This document shows positions 44,314 to 52,809 of a stretch of 57,148 nucleotides of DNA, in pieces; position 1 is the stretch's first letter, and each line of letters opens with the position of its first letter. This DNA is from JAVBNT01 sp031551355 (lineage in GTDB: Bacteria; Vulcanimicrobiota; CADAWZ01): positions 1-57,148 of the forward strand of contig JAVBNT010000041.1 in assembly GCA_031551355.1 (NCBI GenBank), read 5' to 3'. The translations under genes and the position numbers were made by a program. A model generated the notes under the pieces. It saw nothing but the letters and a program-made list of their open reading frames with translations. It did not search any database and was not told where the DNA came from.

Positions 44314-44540
44314 ATTAAATTTTTTATCTACCTTTCCATATTATATTCTTTCAGCAGATTAAGAGCTAATATATAAAGTTTATCCGCAAAGACCTTCAAT
44401 CCTCCAAATCACCAAATTTAATCAAAAAATGGAGGAAAACCAACATTAAATTAAGAAGATTCTTTTAGAAATTAAAATTTTATATCATGCAAATTAAAAA
44501 ATACGACAAATCTAATAACTGTAAAAATACGGAGGACATA

Positions 44541-44795
44541 ATGATAAAAAAAATATATGTAGGTAACCTGCCATATGAAATGACAGAGGGACATATAGAA
44601 GAACTTTTTTCAGGAGTAGGAACCGTAACCGACGTAAAACTGGCAAGGGACTCAGCCGACGGCTCTTCAAAAGGATTTGCTTTCGTAGAATTTTCAAAAC
44701 CGGAAGAAGCATCGGAAGCGATTGCCAAATTTAACGGATATGATTTTTCCGGACGCAAGTTAAAAGTCGATTTGGCAAAAGACAGAAAAAGATAA
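44541..44795 (+). CDS. RRM-type RNA-binding protein
   Basis: An 84-residue single RNA-recognition-motif protein like those of cyanobacteria and other bacteria, where they bind single-stranded RNA. RNP2 is IYVGNLPYEM and RNP1 is KGFAFVEF, with the expected spacing, followed by a short basic tail (DLAKDRKR). The start at 44541 has GGAGG seven bases upstream; an earlier ATG at 44487 lacks this. The gene stands alone with its own terminator, whose stem begins at the stop codon. Confidence 0.95.
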   Translation: MIKKIYVGNLPYEMTEGHIEELFSGVGTVTDVKLARDSADGSSKGFAFVEFSKPEEASEAIAKFNGYDFSGRKLKVDLAKDRKR

Positions 44796-44837
44796 GAGGT
44801 TGTCTGACGCGAATACCGTCAAAAAAGACAACCTCTT
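44794..44837 (+). terminator. intrinsic terminator of the RRM gene
   Basis: AAGAGGTTGTCT pairs perfectly with AGACAACCTCTT, followed by TGTTTTTGT. The left arm begins inside the TAA stop codon. It may also act on the convergent kinase-like gene ending at 44851. Confidence 0.85.
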
Positions 44838-44850
44838 TGTTTTTGTAAAA

Positions 44851-45828
44851 CTATATATCAACCTTCTTACGGTTTATCAGATTCGAGAACCACATTTTCA
44901 TCTTTGCAGTGCTGGAAAGCGGGACCTCCGGGCGCAAATCCTTGTAATTGACGACATCTTCAATAAACTGCCTCACGGCCGTATAGCGAAGCTTACGATC
45001 TACTTCTGTTGCCTTATAAATGGCATTGGCCAGCTTGTCACTGATATCAGGATTAATTGTCCTGACATTCGGCAGGCGGGTCTTTACTGTAGCCGGATGC
45101 ACGTTTGTTGCCATATAAAACATTACGGCGCCAAGTCCGTAAATGTCGGTCTGCACATCAATTATATCGTTGGGATGATATTGTTCGGGAGCGGCAAAGC
45201 CTACCGTACCCCGGTAAGGAACATCATTTCCGCGGCCGGCAAGATATTTGCCCAGTCCATAGTCCGTTAGTTCAATACCCCCAAGAGGAGTTATTATCAC
45301 ATTTGAAGGAAACAAATCGCTGAAAAATGCCGGAGTTTTCTTATCCGTATGCATATGATTCAGCGCGCTGGCAATCATAAGGCCGATATCTAAAACGTCA
45401 TTTTCTTTAAAAGGAGCGTTACGCACATCGATAACCTCCTGCAGACGGCGGCCTTTAACGTAATGCATAACAATATACTCAAACCCGTCTTCATAAAAAA
45501 AGTCCACTATTTTTGTAAGGTAGGGATGAAATAAATTCATATACTCCTGGGCAAGTTCACTGAACTTTCTCAACTCCGGCGAAGCAAGAGCTTTGGTGCC
45601 AAACTTAACCGGCACTGCCTTAATAGCATACTCGGAACCCTCTTTTTCAAGATCCACTGCAAAATATACCGTGCTATAATCAAGTTTTTCCAAAGTACGC
45701 TCGATTCTATAAACACCCTGCAAAACAAAAATTTTGTCGGCGGATCTTTCCGAATAATCCAGAGACAGCCGTGCGGTATCAGCACCTTTTTCCAAATCAG
45801 AGCCATTATCGTTACTATTTTCAGTCAC
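44851..45828 (-). CDS. Ser/Thr kinase-like protein with degenerate motifs
   Basis: A 325-residue kinase fold without other recognisable domains. Lys is kept in YAIKAVPV and the catalytic-loop Asp in FFSDLFPSNVII (near residue 171), but HRD has become FSD. The DFG site reads DYG. The glycine-rich loop is lost (RTLEKLDYSTVY). GTVGFAAPEQY and DIYGLGAVMFYM are normal. So metal and Lys residues persist but ATP binding may be weak; activity is uncertain. It starts at GTG 45828, with GGGAGGGGG upstream. The acidic N terminus and basic C terminus show no membrane segment. Confidence 0.88.
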   Translation of the reverse strand: MTENSNDNGSDLEKGADTARLSLDYSERSADKIFVLQGVYRIERTLEKLDYSTVYFAVDLEKEGSEYAIKAVPVKFGTKALASPELRKFSELAQEYMNLFHPYLTKIVDFFYEDGFEYIVMHYVKGRRLQEVIDVRNAPFKENDVLDIGLMIASALNHMHTDKKTPAFFSDLFPSNVIITPLGGIELTDYGLGKYLAGRGNDVPYRGTVGFAAPEQYHPNDIIDVQTDIYGLGAVMFYMATNVHPATVKTRLPNVRTINPDISDKLANAIYKATEVDRKLRYTAVRQFIEDVVNYKDLRPEVPLSSTAKMKMWFSNLINRKKVDI

Positions 45829-45890
45829 AAAATTCCCCCTCCCTAAACCTAATAAATATAGCCATATAGCTTAATTTTATATAAGGAATT

Positions 45891-45921
45891 ATTATACCTG
45901 CAAAGTCTTTGAAAAAATCAA
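45891..45921 (-). promoter_or_regulatory. possible promoter for the kinase-like gene
   Basis: Minus strand TTGATT, 19 bases, TATAAT. The -10 is perfect but the spacer is long. It overlaps the end of the FlhA-like/TPR gene. Confidence 0.42.
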
Positions 45922-47840
45922 TGTTCCATCAGAGCGGCTTTTTGCTCCAAATAAATTGAGGACCCCGGGACGAGCTTCAGGGCTTTCCTGATAAATTTCA
46001 ACGCTTCCTTATTATCCCCGGAAATACTACACAATTTTGACATCAGATACATTGCCGAGTCACAGTCGGGAGCAATTGAAATACAGCGTAAGGCTAACGC
46101 CCTGGATTCCTCATAAAGGGCTCTTTTAAAGGCAACAGTGGCTTTTCCATATAAAATCAAAAGATTCTCACAGTCACCTAGCGAAATTATATTGTCAAAA
46201 ATTTCTTCAGCTTTATCAAGGCTCCCCTGTTCCAGATAAAGCCAGCCTAAAAGCTCTGCCAGAATTTCATTGTCCGGTGAAACTTCCTTAACCTGCAAAA
46301 GTAAATCTTGGGCACCGGATTGCTCACCTAATCTGATTTTCAGTTCGGCAACGGAGAGCATATACTCCAAATTGTCGGGACAGATAAACTGAAGTTTGGC
46401 ATAAATTTTCAAAGCCTGTTCGAAATCTCCTGAATTTACGGCAAAATTAGCTTTATACTCATTGGCTTTAATGTGGAACGGTTCATTCCTAAGCGTTTCA
46501 TCAATTAAAGGGGCAGCTCTGTTAAAATCGTTCAGGGCAATATAATATTCGGCCAGAGAAAAGATAAACTCCTCATCCATAAGTGCGGCCCGTTTCAAAT
46601 CCAGCTCTGCCTGTTCGAAAGACTCAAGCTGTAAAAGAACCTTACCTCTTTGATTAAATATTTCCGCATTTTCGATTCCGGAGGCCAGAAGCTGATCGAG
46701 TTCATGCAGAGACTCCCCGTACATGTTGTTTATATAGAAAAGACAGGCAAGCATAAATCTGGTCTGAAAGTGATCAGGATTAATCTCCCCGGCCTGTTTA
46801 AGCAAAGAAAAAGCCTTCTCATAATCATCAATAAAAAATGACGCTCCAAAACACAGGGCTCCGGGAAATATATCCGCTTTTTCAAGCCAAAACTCCAGTT
46901 CCCTGGCTCCCCTTGAAGCACGCCCTGTTTCAATCAAAAGCCGGGAATACAGCAAACCAAACATCATATCTCCGGGATACAGTTCATTGGCGCATGAAAT
47001 AAGCTGGTTGCATTTATACGGATCTCCCGACTCAAAGGCGAGCAAAGAGGCCATGTAAAGCACGTTTTTATAATTCACGCACAAATCAGAACATTTCTTA
47101 AAATAAACAATTGCCTCGTCTTTGCGTCCCTGATACAAAAATATTTCTGCATACAAATGCAATACCAGATGAATATCTTTACCGGCATCAAGTCCGGAAA
47201 ACGGTTCCAGCATGGAGAAAGATTTCGATATTTTACCGGCAGACAGCAAAAACAAAGCTTTAAGTATAAACGGCAGCAGTTTCTGCGAATCGGCGTCAAA
47301 TATTTCCTTGTCTTCATCAATGCCGCTTAGAAAATCAAACTTGCCGGCAAGGAACGCCTGCCTGTCGAAAACAGGTAAATTTTTAGTAAGAGCTGACTTT
47401 AGTAAGCCATATAAATCATTACGGCCCTGAAACTTGCCGTCTCTGTAAAAAGCAGGATCGTCCGTCCATTCCAGAAAAACTTCCCTGTCAAAAAAATCGG
47501 CAGCAGACATTGATAATGCCTGAAATAACTCGAATAAAATATACTCTTCCGCACTAAAAACAAAGTCACTGTCATCGGAAACGGCAAAAATATCGTCCGG
47601 ATTTGCTTCCCCGTCATACTTTTTTATTTCATTGAAAAAAAAGCAAAAAGCATCTTTCTGTAAAGAATTGTCATAAACAATTTTCACTTCGGGAAGCCTA
47701 AAACCGTAACTCAGACAAAAATAGTATCGCAGTTTGTCGAGCTTCTCATGAAAAAAATTCCGGCGGGTCAAATCCAAATCTATCAGATATACATAATTTC
47801 TGCCTAAAGCAACTTTAATGGATGCTGCGGACTTTGACAT
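45918..47840 (-). CDS. soluble FlhA-like domain fused to TPR repeats
   Basis: A 640-residue cytoplasmic protein. The first 170 residues read like the cytoplasmic part of the flagellar/type III export gate FlhA (FHIPEP family). They show a strand and helix with LDKLRYYFCLSYGFRLPEVKI and DNSLQKDAF; FSAEEYILFELFQALSMSAA at the place of the VIATHLSEVIRRHA helix; then NDLYGLLKSALTKNLPVFDRQAF. The membrane part of FlhA is absent. From about 190 to the end there are at least ten TPR-like units (for example GSLDKAEEIFDNIISLGD). FlhA relatives fused to TPR and detached from a secretion gate are not well described; the role may be binding export-type chaperones or assembling a signalling complex. The start at 47840 has GGAG upstream. 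No flagellar gene is nearby. Confidence 0.72.
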   Translation of the reverse strand: MSKSAASIKVALGRNYVYLIDLDLTRRNFFHEKLDKLRYYFCLSYGFRLPEVKIVYDNSLQKDAFCFFFNEIKKYDGEANPDDIFAVSDDSDFVFSAEEYILFELFQALSMSAADFFDREVFLEWTDDPAFYRDGKFQGRNDLYGLLKSALTKNLPVFDRQAFLAGKFDFLSGIDEDKEIFDADSQKLLPFILKALFLLSAGKISKSFSMLEPFSGLDAGKDIHLVLHLYAEIFLYQGRKDEAIVYFKKCSDLCVNYKNVLYMASLLAFESGDPYKCNQLISCANELYPGDMMFGLLYSRLLIETGRASRGARELEFWLEKADIFPGALCFGASFFIDDYEKAFSLLKQAGEINPDHFQTRFMLACLFYINNMYGESLHELDQLLASGIENAEIFNQRGKVLLQLESFEQAELDLKRAALMDEEFIFSLAEYYIALNDFNRAAPLIDETLRNEPFHIKANEYKANFAVNSGDFEQALKIYAKLQFICPDNLEYMLSVAELKIRLGEQSGAQDLLLQVKEVSPDNEILAELLGWLYLEQGSLDKAEEIFDNIISLGDCENLLILYGKATVAFKRALYEESRALALRCISIAPDCDSAMYLMSKLCSISGDNKEALKFIRKALKLVPGSSIYLEQKAALMEH

Positions 47841-48097
47841 AAAATAATCTCCGTTTTTCGAGAAATAGATATCATTTACATATTAAAAATAAAAGTTTTT
47901 TCCAATATTCTATAGCAACAAAGCAAGGGCCTTCATAAAAAAATCACTCATTCCAACAAAATACAGCCGTTTAAAATTTTTTATCCCGAAAAACAAACTA
48001 AAAAAGGGTTAGGAAGGGCATTTCTGGAAAAAAGACAATTAATAATAGAATAGCGGCTTGCGGTCAATAAACATAACTTAGGCGGTAAAACCAAAAA

Positions 48098-51000
48098 ATG
48101 ATAAATAAACTTATAGCCCAAAGATATATGATAGGAACTAAACTTGGGGAAGGTTTACTTGGAAATACTTTCATTTGTGTAGACAGAGCAATAAAAAAAG
48201 AAGTAACAATAAAGATAGTTTCGTCACCGTTAATCGACAAATCAAACATCTTCAACAATTTCTACCAAAACTTCAGAAAATTACTCGACATAGATCACGA
48301 AAACATTCTTAGTCCTATCGATTCGGGATTAACCACGTATGAGGGTGAAGACGGCAATACGACGGAAAACTCCGTACCGTTCATGATTTTTGATTACTTC
48401 AAGGGCAAGCAACTGCTGCCCGGACTGCACAGTTTTCAGTTAAATGAAGCTCTTTCACTTTTCAGAAAACTCCTTACGACAGTTAATGTCTATCATGAAA
48501 AAAATATCATTCACCGGGCAATAAAACCGGGCAATGTCATTGTGGATTCCGACAACAATCTGAGAGTTACACATTTCGGGCTATATCCTTTAACGGACTA
48601 TAAACCGGGAAGCAGTTATGCCGACATGCTCTCAACCATTTACAGGGCTCCTGAACTTACAGACGGAGAAGACGGAGATATAACCTCGGATTATTATTCG
48701 CTAGGGGCACTGCTCTACCAAATGCTTTCCGGATCATTTCCCTTCAGCGGGCAAAACATTGATGAAATTCTCAATGCCCAGCATAATAATCAAATTCTGT
48801 CATTGTGCAAAATAAATCCGGATGTAAACCTGAAGCTTGAAAACGTAGTATCGCGCCTGCTTGACTCAAAACCGGAAAACAGGTTCTTCAGCATTGATGA
48901 AATACGCTCCGCCCTCGACGAGCTGTTTATTACAATAAAAGCAGTCGATTTACCGGAAGCGGTATCAAAAGAAAAAAACACCAAAGTCAAAAAATCCGAA
49001 CAGGTTCTTAAAAGAGGCGAAATCGAAAAAAATATCAAAAACTGCCTCTCGGCAAAATCAAAACAAAAATTCTCAATCCTCTCAGCACCGTCCGGTTCAG
49101 GAAAAACAACAACCATAACATCAATACTGCGCCAGTATGAAAAAAAAGGACAGACTATAATTACCCACAATTGCTGCCCTATTGCCGAGCGCTCTTTTTT
49201 GACAATTACAAAACTATGCTCGAGTATAATAAAACAAAAGGAATTAAATGAAGAGGAAATACCGGCCGTTCCATGGATGATCTCGATCCTTATGGGAAAA
49301 AGAAACTTCAGAACAATAGAGTCCGAGATCTGCCACCTGTTCGACGAGGAACAAAACAATCTCAAACAGGAACTGATCAGTTTTCTTGACAAAATCATAG
49401 ACTCAAGCATCTTCCTGATCATCGAAAATATACAGTGGGTGGATAAAGGCTCCCTGGAAATAATCTCCGAGTACCTACAATATTCAACAAATAATTACCT
49501 GAGTATCCTCGCAACACATGACAGCGAATATCAGATCAGCAACATGCCGGAATCAATAGATTTTAATCTTTATAACCTGCCGGCGCTTACTGCGGAAGAA
49601 ACGGAGGAGCTGATCAAAAAAACGGCCTCCTGCAAAGAAGTGCCTAAAGAAATATCCGATGCCCTTTGGGAAAAATCTTCCGGAAATATAATGTATATAG
49701 GCGAGTCGATAAAATATCTAATAAAGCATGGCAAAGTATCCATTGATAAAAAAACTTTGAATGCCAACAAAACCGATATTCTAAAACTTCCGGATTCTCT
49801 CAGGGATTTACTTAATAAAAAATTATATGAACTCACGGAAAAACTGCAAATAATATATAAAACGGCTTCCTGTATCGGGCTGTCATTTGATCTCAGAACT
49901 TTATGTGACGCAATAACCAACATGCCTGACACACTTATACAGGACTTGCTCACGAATTTCAAAAACATGGAAATTCACAGACAGGATGCCGAATCGGATA
50001 ATTTTTACTTTACCAGCCCTCTATACCAGCAAATTTTCTACTCATCTTCCTCAGACAGAGAACATAGTGTAATACACGGCAAAATTGCCGATCTGCTTGA
50101 AAAAGACTCAATAAATAATCCGCACCTCAAAGCAGAAACTCTATATCTGCATTTCTCAAAGTCCGAAAAAAATAGTGAAGCTATAAAATATCTCCTGAAA
50201 ATGGCGGAAAAAAATACAATCTTCAGGCTGTACAGCGTGGCTTCAAGACAGTATGAAAAAATCATTGAGGCCATCGAGGGCCAAAGCAACATGGTAAGGG
50301 AATTGTGGAACTGTCTGCACAAACTGGCTTTGATAAAAATCAGAATAAACGAGAAAAAACAAACGGAAAAATATCTGAAAATGGCAGCAGAGATAGCTGA
50401 AAACAATCATGATGTTGTCGCCTTTCAGGAATGCGTGTTCTATCTGGCTGACATATATCTCTCAAACGACGATTCGGAAGCGGCTGAGAAAATCATCACC
50501 AAGGCACTTAACAAAGAAACTCTTAGGGACAGCATCTGGAAAAGCAAACTACTTTCTAAACGCGCCTTTATTGCCACAATAAACTCATACAGAAATATCA
50601 GCTTTGATGACGCTATCAGTGATATAAAAAATGCACTTTACATCGCAAGAGAACTCAGGGATATACAGGAAATCATTGAAATGACCGAATTTATGGCTGA
50701 CATGTATATCTCACAGCATAAGGAAACTCAGGCGGAGATATTTCTCTGCAATACTTTGAATTTCAGAATTTCCACATCTAAAAGACTGGAAATTCTTGAA
50801 AAACTGTCAAAACTGTTTTTATATCCGGGCAATAATATGCAGAAAGTCAGGGAATATGCGGAAAAAGGCCTTTCAACCGCATATGACTATGCCAGCTTCC
50901 AGACATCGGCACTGTTCTCGCTGATAATAGCGCAGGCATGTATAAACCTGGGAGAGATAAAACAGGCGGATCAGATGATCAACAGCGTTTATATCGACAA

Positions 51001-51637
51001 TCTGGAACCGGAACTGCTGATGCTGAAATCGATCATCAATGCAGAACTGGAAATAAAGCGCGGAAATCCTCAGTTAGCATTGGAGGAGCTGAAGACAAGC
51101 GAAAAGCTTACCCATAAAGTCAAAGACAATGAACTGATCACAGATTTTTACATTATAAAAGGTGTAGCCCAAAAATATGTCTCCCCGGCAGCCGCAATCA
51201 GGACATATGATACAGCTATAGAACGCGCCGAAAAAAATAATTATATTAAAGGCCAGCTATTGGCGATAGCCGGTCAAATAGACAGTTACAGGGTTACAAA
51301 AGACTATGATAAGGCAGAACAAAATATCCACAAGGCGCTGATGATAAAAAAACAAAGCCAAAACTCTTTTGTTGACAATATAATGATAATGACGCAGGCA
51401 ATGATTCACAGAAGCAAGAGAAACAGTCAGCTGGCACTGGAGCTGCTCGAGTCCGCAAGTAAAAATTTTAAGAAAGCCGGCAATGTATTCGAAGAAGGAA
51501 TTGCTTCATACGAAAAAGCAAAGATTTTAAAACAGATAAAAATGGACTATAAGGAAGAAGCCGAGAATGCCAGGAGATGCTTCAATAAATTTGAAAACTC
51601 AGTAATTCTTGAAGAAATGAAAAACGACGGACTCTAG
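48098..51637 (+). CDS. pseudokinase-ATPase-TPR multidomain protein
   Basis: An 1179-residue protein. Residues about 8-275 have a Ser/Thr kinase fold with LGEGLLGNTF and Lys39, but the catalytic Asp of HRD is Ala141 (HRAIKPGN) and the DFG Asp is His159 (HFG), so catalysis as a kinase is very unlikely. From about 305 a STAND-like ATPase follows with Walker A SAPSGSGKTTT near 330 and Walker B FLIIENIQWVD near 440, as in PknK and MalT-type regulators. Residues about 690-1179 are a TPR-like helical array. The plan resembles histidine-kinase-free signalling hubs in which the kinase domain is a binding module. The coding strand is A-rich throughout. It is a single-gene unit and ends near the repeat cluster at 51.7-52.2 kb. 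Confidence 0.92.
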   Translation: MINKLIAQRYMIGTKLGEGLLGNTFICVDRAIKKEVTIKIVSSPLIDKSNIFNNFYQNFRKLLDIDHENILSPIDSGLTTYEGEDGNTTENSVPFMIFDYFKGKQLLPGLHSFQLNEALSLFRKLLTTVNVYHEKNIIHRAIKPGNVIVDSDNNLRVTHFGLYPLTDYKPGSSYADMLSTIYRAPELTDGEDGDITSDYYSLGALLYQMLSGSFPFSGQNIDEILNAQHNNQILSLCKINPDVNLKLENVVSRLLDSKPENRFFSIDEIRSALDELFITIKAVDLPEAVSKEKNTKVKKSEQVLKRGEIEKNIKNCLSAKSKQKFSILSAPSGSGKTTTITSILRQYEKKGQTIITHNCCPIAERSFLTITKLCSSIIKQKELNEEEIPAVPWMISILMGKRNFRTIESEICHLFDEEQNNLKQELISFLDKIIDSSIFLIIENIQWVDKGSLEIISEYLQYSTNNYLSILATHDSEYQISNMPESIDFNLYNLPALTAEETEELIKKTASCKEVPKEISDALWEKSSGNIMYIGESIKYLIKHGKVSIDKKTLNANKTDILKLPDSLRDLLNKKLYELTEKLQIIYKTASCIGLSFDLRTLCDAITNMPDTLIQDLLTNFKNMEIHRQDAESDNFYFTSPLYQQIFYSSSSDREHSVIHGKIADLLEKDSINNPHLKAETLYLHFSKSEKNSEAIKYLLKMAEKNTIFRLYSVASRQYEKIIEAIEGQSNMVRELWNCLHKLALIKIRINEKKQTEKYLKMAAEIAENNHDVVAFQECVFYLADIYLSNDDSEAAEKIITKALNKETLRDSIWKSKLLSKRAFIATINSYRNISFDDAISDIKNALYIARELRDIQEIIEMTEFMADMYISQHKETQAEIFLCNTLNFRISTSKRLEILEKLSKLFLYPGNNMQKVREYAEKGLSTAYDYASFQTSALFSLIIAQACINLGEIKQADQMINSVYIDNLEPELLMLKSIINAELEIKRGNPQLALEELKTSEKLTHKVKDNELITDFYIIKGVAQKYVSPAAAIRTYDTAIERAEKNNYIKGQLLAIAGQIDSYRVTKDYDKAEQNIHKALMIKKQSQNSFVDNIMIMTQAMIHRSKRNSQLALELLESASKNFKKAGNVFEEGIASYEKAKILKQIKMDYKEEAENARRCFNKFENSVILEEMKNDGL

Positions 51638-51692
51638 AGCCGTTTGCATTTTATATGGTCACTAAACGTCCTTTGATAAGGCGGGTGCCGTC

Positions 51693-51732
51693 ATCGCGGG
51701 GATAAACTCCGCTGTGGCGAACCAGTATTTTA
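51693..51732 (+). repeat. GATAAACTCCGCTGT repeat, second copy
   Basis: ATCGCGGGGATAAACTCC then GCTGTGGCGAACCAGTAT matches 30899-30937 in the same orientation with a few differences. Between the upstream gene (stop 51637) and 51869 there is otherwise nothing coding. Confidence 0.65.
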
Positions 51733-51868
51733 TGTTGCCCCGCCACGGATGTAATTTTTGTGACAGTTTGATTGCAAATTGCTCTAGGCCAATAACTGTC
51801 AGACATATAAAAAATCCGGATATAAAAATTGACGGAGCTATCGTGATAACAGCGGCCACTTTAACATA

Positions 51869-51999
51869 GAATAAAAGATAACGATCACCGGGCTAAGCCC
51901 GGCAAAACCGGCTTTGGCCGGTTCAAATATAATTGTAAAAATGGTGAAAAATTAGGAAAAGAATAGCAAAAGGCTATAAAGCAAGCTATTTTTCGCCAT
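51869..51999 (+). repeat. 131-bp dispersed repeat, copy 2
   Basis: Matches the reverse complement of 1-131 with three mismatches. It contains the twin hairpins CCGGGCTAAGCCCGG and ACCGGCTTTGGCCGGT. The strand bias of codon third positions changes sign here (see findings). Confidence 0.9.
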
Positions 52000-52004
52000 T
52001 TTCT

Positions 52005-52044
52005 GTCGTGCTAAGCGGGGCTTTGCAGGCCCGCTTAGCACGAC
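52005..52044. repeat. GTCGTGCTAAGCGGG hairpin, copy 2
   Basis: Perfect 15-bp stem GTCGTGCTAAGCGGG/CCCGCTTAGCACGAC with a 10-nt loop, followed by AGCCCCTTTTTG. Related to 269-309. It could work as a terminator for the plus-strand gene ending at 51637. Confidence 0.8.
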
Positions 52045-52072
52045 AGCCCCTTTTTGCATGCTCAAAGTAAAA

Positions 52073-52149
52073 GAAAGGATTGCTTGCAAAGGAGAGGAGA
52101 ACACATAGATTTTTCCGGTAGTTATCCTCTCTTTTGCAAGCAACCTTTC
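52073..52149 (+). repeat. CTCACAGAG-family palindrome, copy D with different outer arms
   Basis: Outer arms of about 25 bp (GAAAGGATTGCTTGCAAAGG and its complement) with two or three mismatches; the interior GAGAACACATAGATTTTTCCGGTAGTTATCCTC aligns with the interiors of copies A and C while the arms do not. Long hairpin, no gene. Confidence 0.75.
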
Positions 52150-52159
52150 CACCGTTATT

Positions 52160-52203
52160 AAAAAGTGGCGTCCCGTTTTCTTCTTAACGGGACGCCACTT
52201 TTT
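52160..52203. terminator. bidirectional intrinsic terminator
   Basis: Perfect 18-bp stem (AAAAAGTGGCGTCCCGTT, arms 52160-52177 and 52186-52203) with an 8-nt loop, A run on one side and T run on the other. It lies between the convergent genes ending at 51637 and 52228. Confidence 0.93.
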
Positions 52204-52227
52204 AGTTTTAATTGTTTTTTGCCGGAG

Positions 52228-52725
52228 TTACATAAATGAAGAGTCCAGGTACAGTTCTTCCATTTGTCTCCTGTTTTCTCTGTTAATGCTCATAGCTTCG
52301 TTTATTTTTTCATTGCCGTCGTAAACAAACGCCAATCCCTGAGAGAGTATTTCATCGCTGCGGATTGCTATATATTGAATCATCATATCCAGTCCCTGGC
52401 GCATAAGCTCAAGTCCCTGAAAGCCTGTCTCCATTTCGTCAAGAAAATCATTGTAAAATTCCTGTGGAATTTCAATACTTCTGATATCTTTTTCTTTGGA
52501 GTCAAAAATTTCTTTGGTGCTTCTTATAAATTTGGTGTATTCTTCATCTGAAATATCGCCGTTTTGTATTTTTTCCGCATATGACTTAATCAGATTATAT
52601 CTTTCATATACCTTTTGAGGCGGAGCTGAGGATATGCCGGCGTTTTTTTTGGGCATTGGAGCATCGCAATTAGGGCAAGTGGTTATTTCATCGGAATTAT
52701 CCTGACCACACATAAGACAGAGCAC
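52228..52725 (-). CDS. zinc-ribbon protein with helical domain (paralogous to 53561-53980)
   Basis: No known family recognised. The 165-residue product begins with a CxxC...CxxC ribbon (CLMCGQ...CPNCDAPMPKK). A helical domain (about 40-150) follows: NGDISDEEYTKFIRSTKEIF, IRSIEIPQEFYNDFLDEMET, then ILSQGLAFVYDGNEKINEAM. This lines up along its length with the 139-residue protein at 53561, which has no ribbon. No signal peptide or catalytic motif is seen. The TPR/kinase protein at 16557 carries a similar ribbon. The coding strand is A/C-rich at third positions, unlike minus-strand genes left of 52 kb. Confidence 0.78.
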   Translation of the reverse strand: MLCLMCGQDNSDEITTCPNCDAPMPKKNAGISSAPPQKVYERYNLIKSYAEKIQNGDISDEEYTKFIRSTKEIFDSKEKDIRSIEIPQEFYNDFLDEMETGFQGLELMRQGLDMMIQYIAIRSDEILSQGLAFVYDGNEKINEAMSINRENRRQMEELYLDSSFM

Positions 52726-52809
52726 TGTTATCTCCCCCTTCCGGATTTGGGTGATTACTTTGGATAGTATAAATTTCTTTGATACTTTCTGTAAATATTT
52801 TCGATTGTT

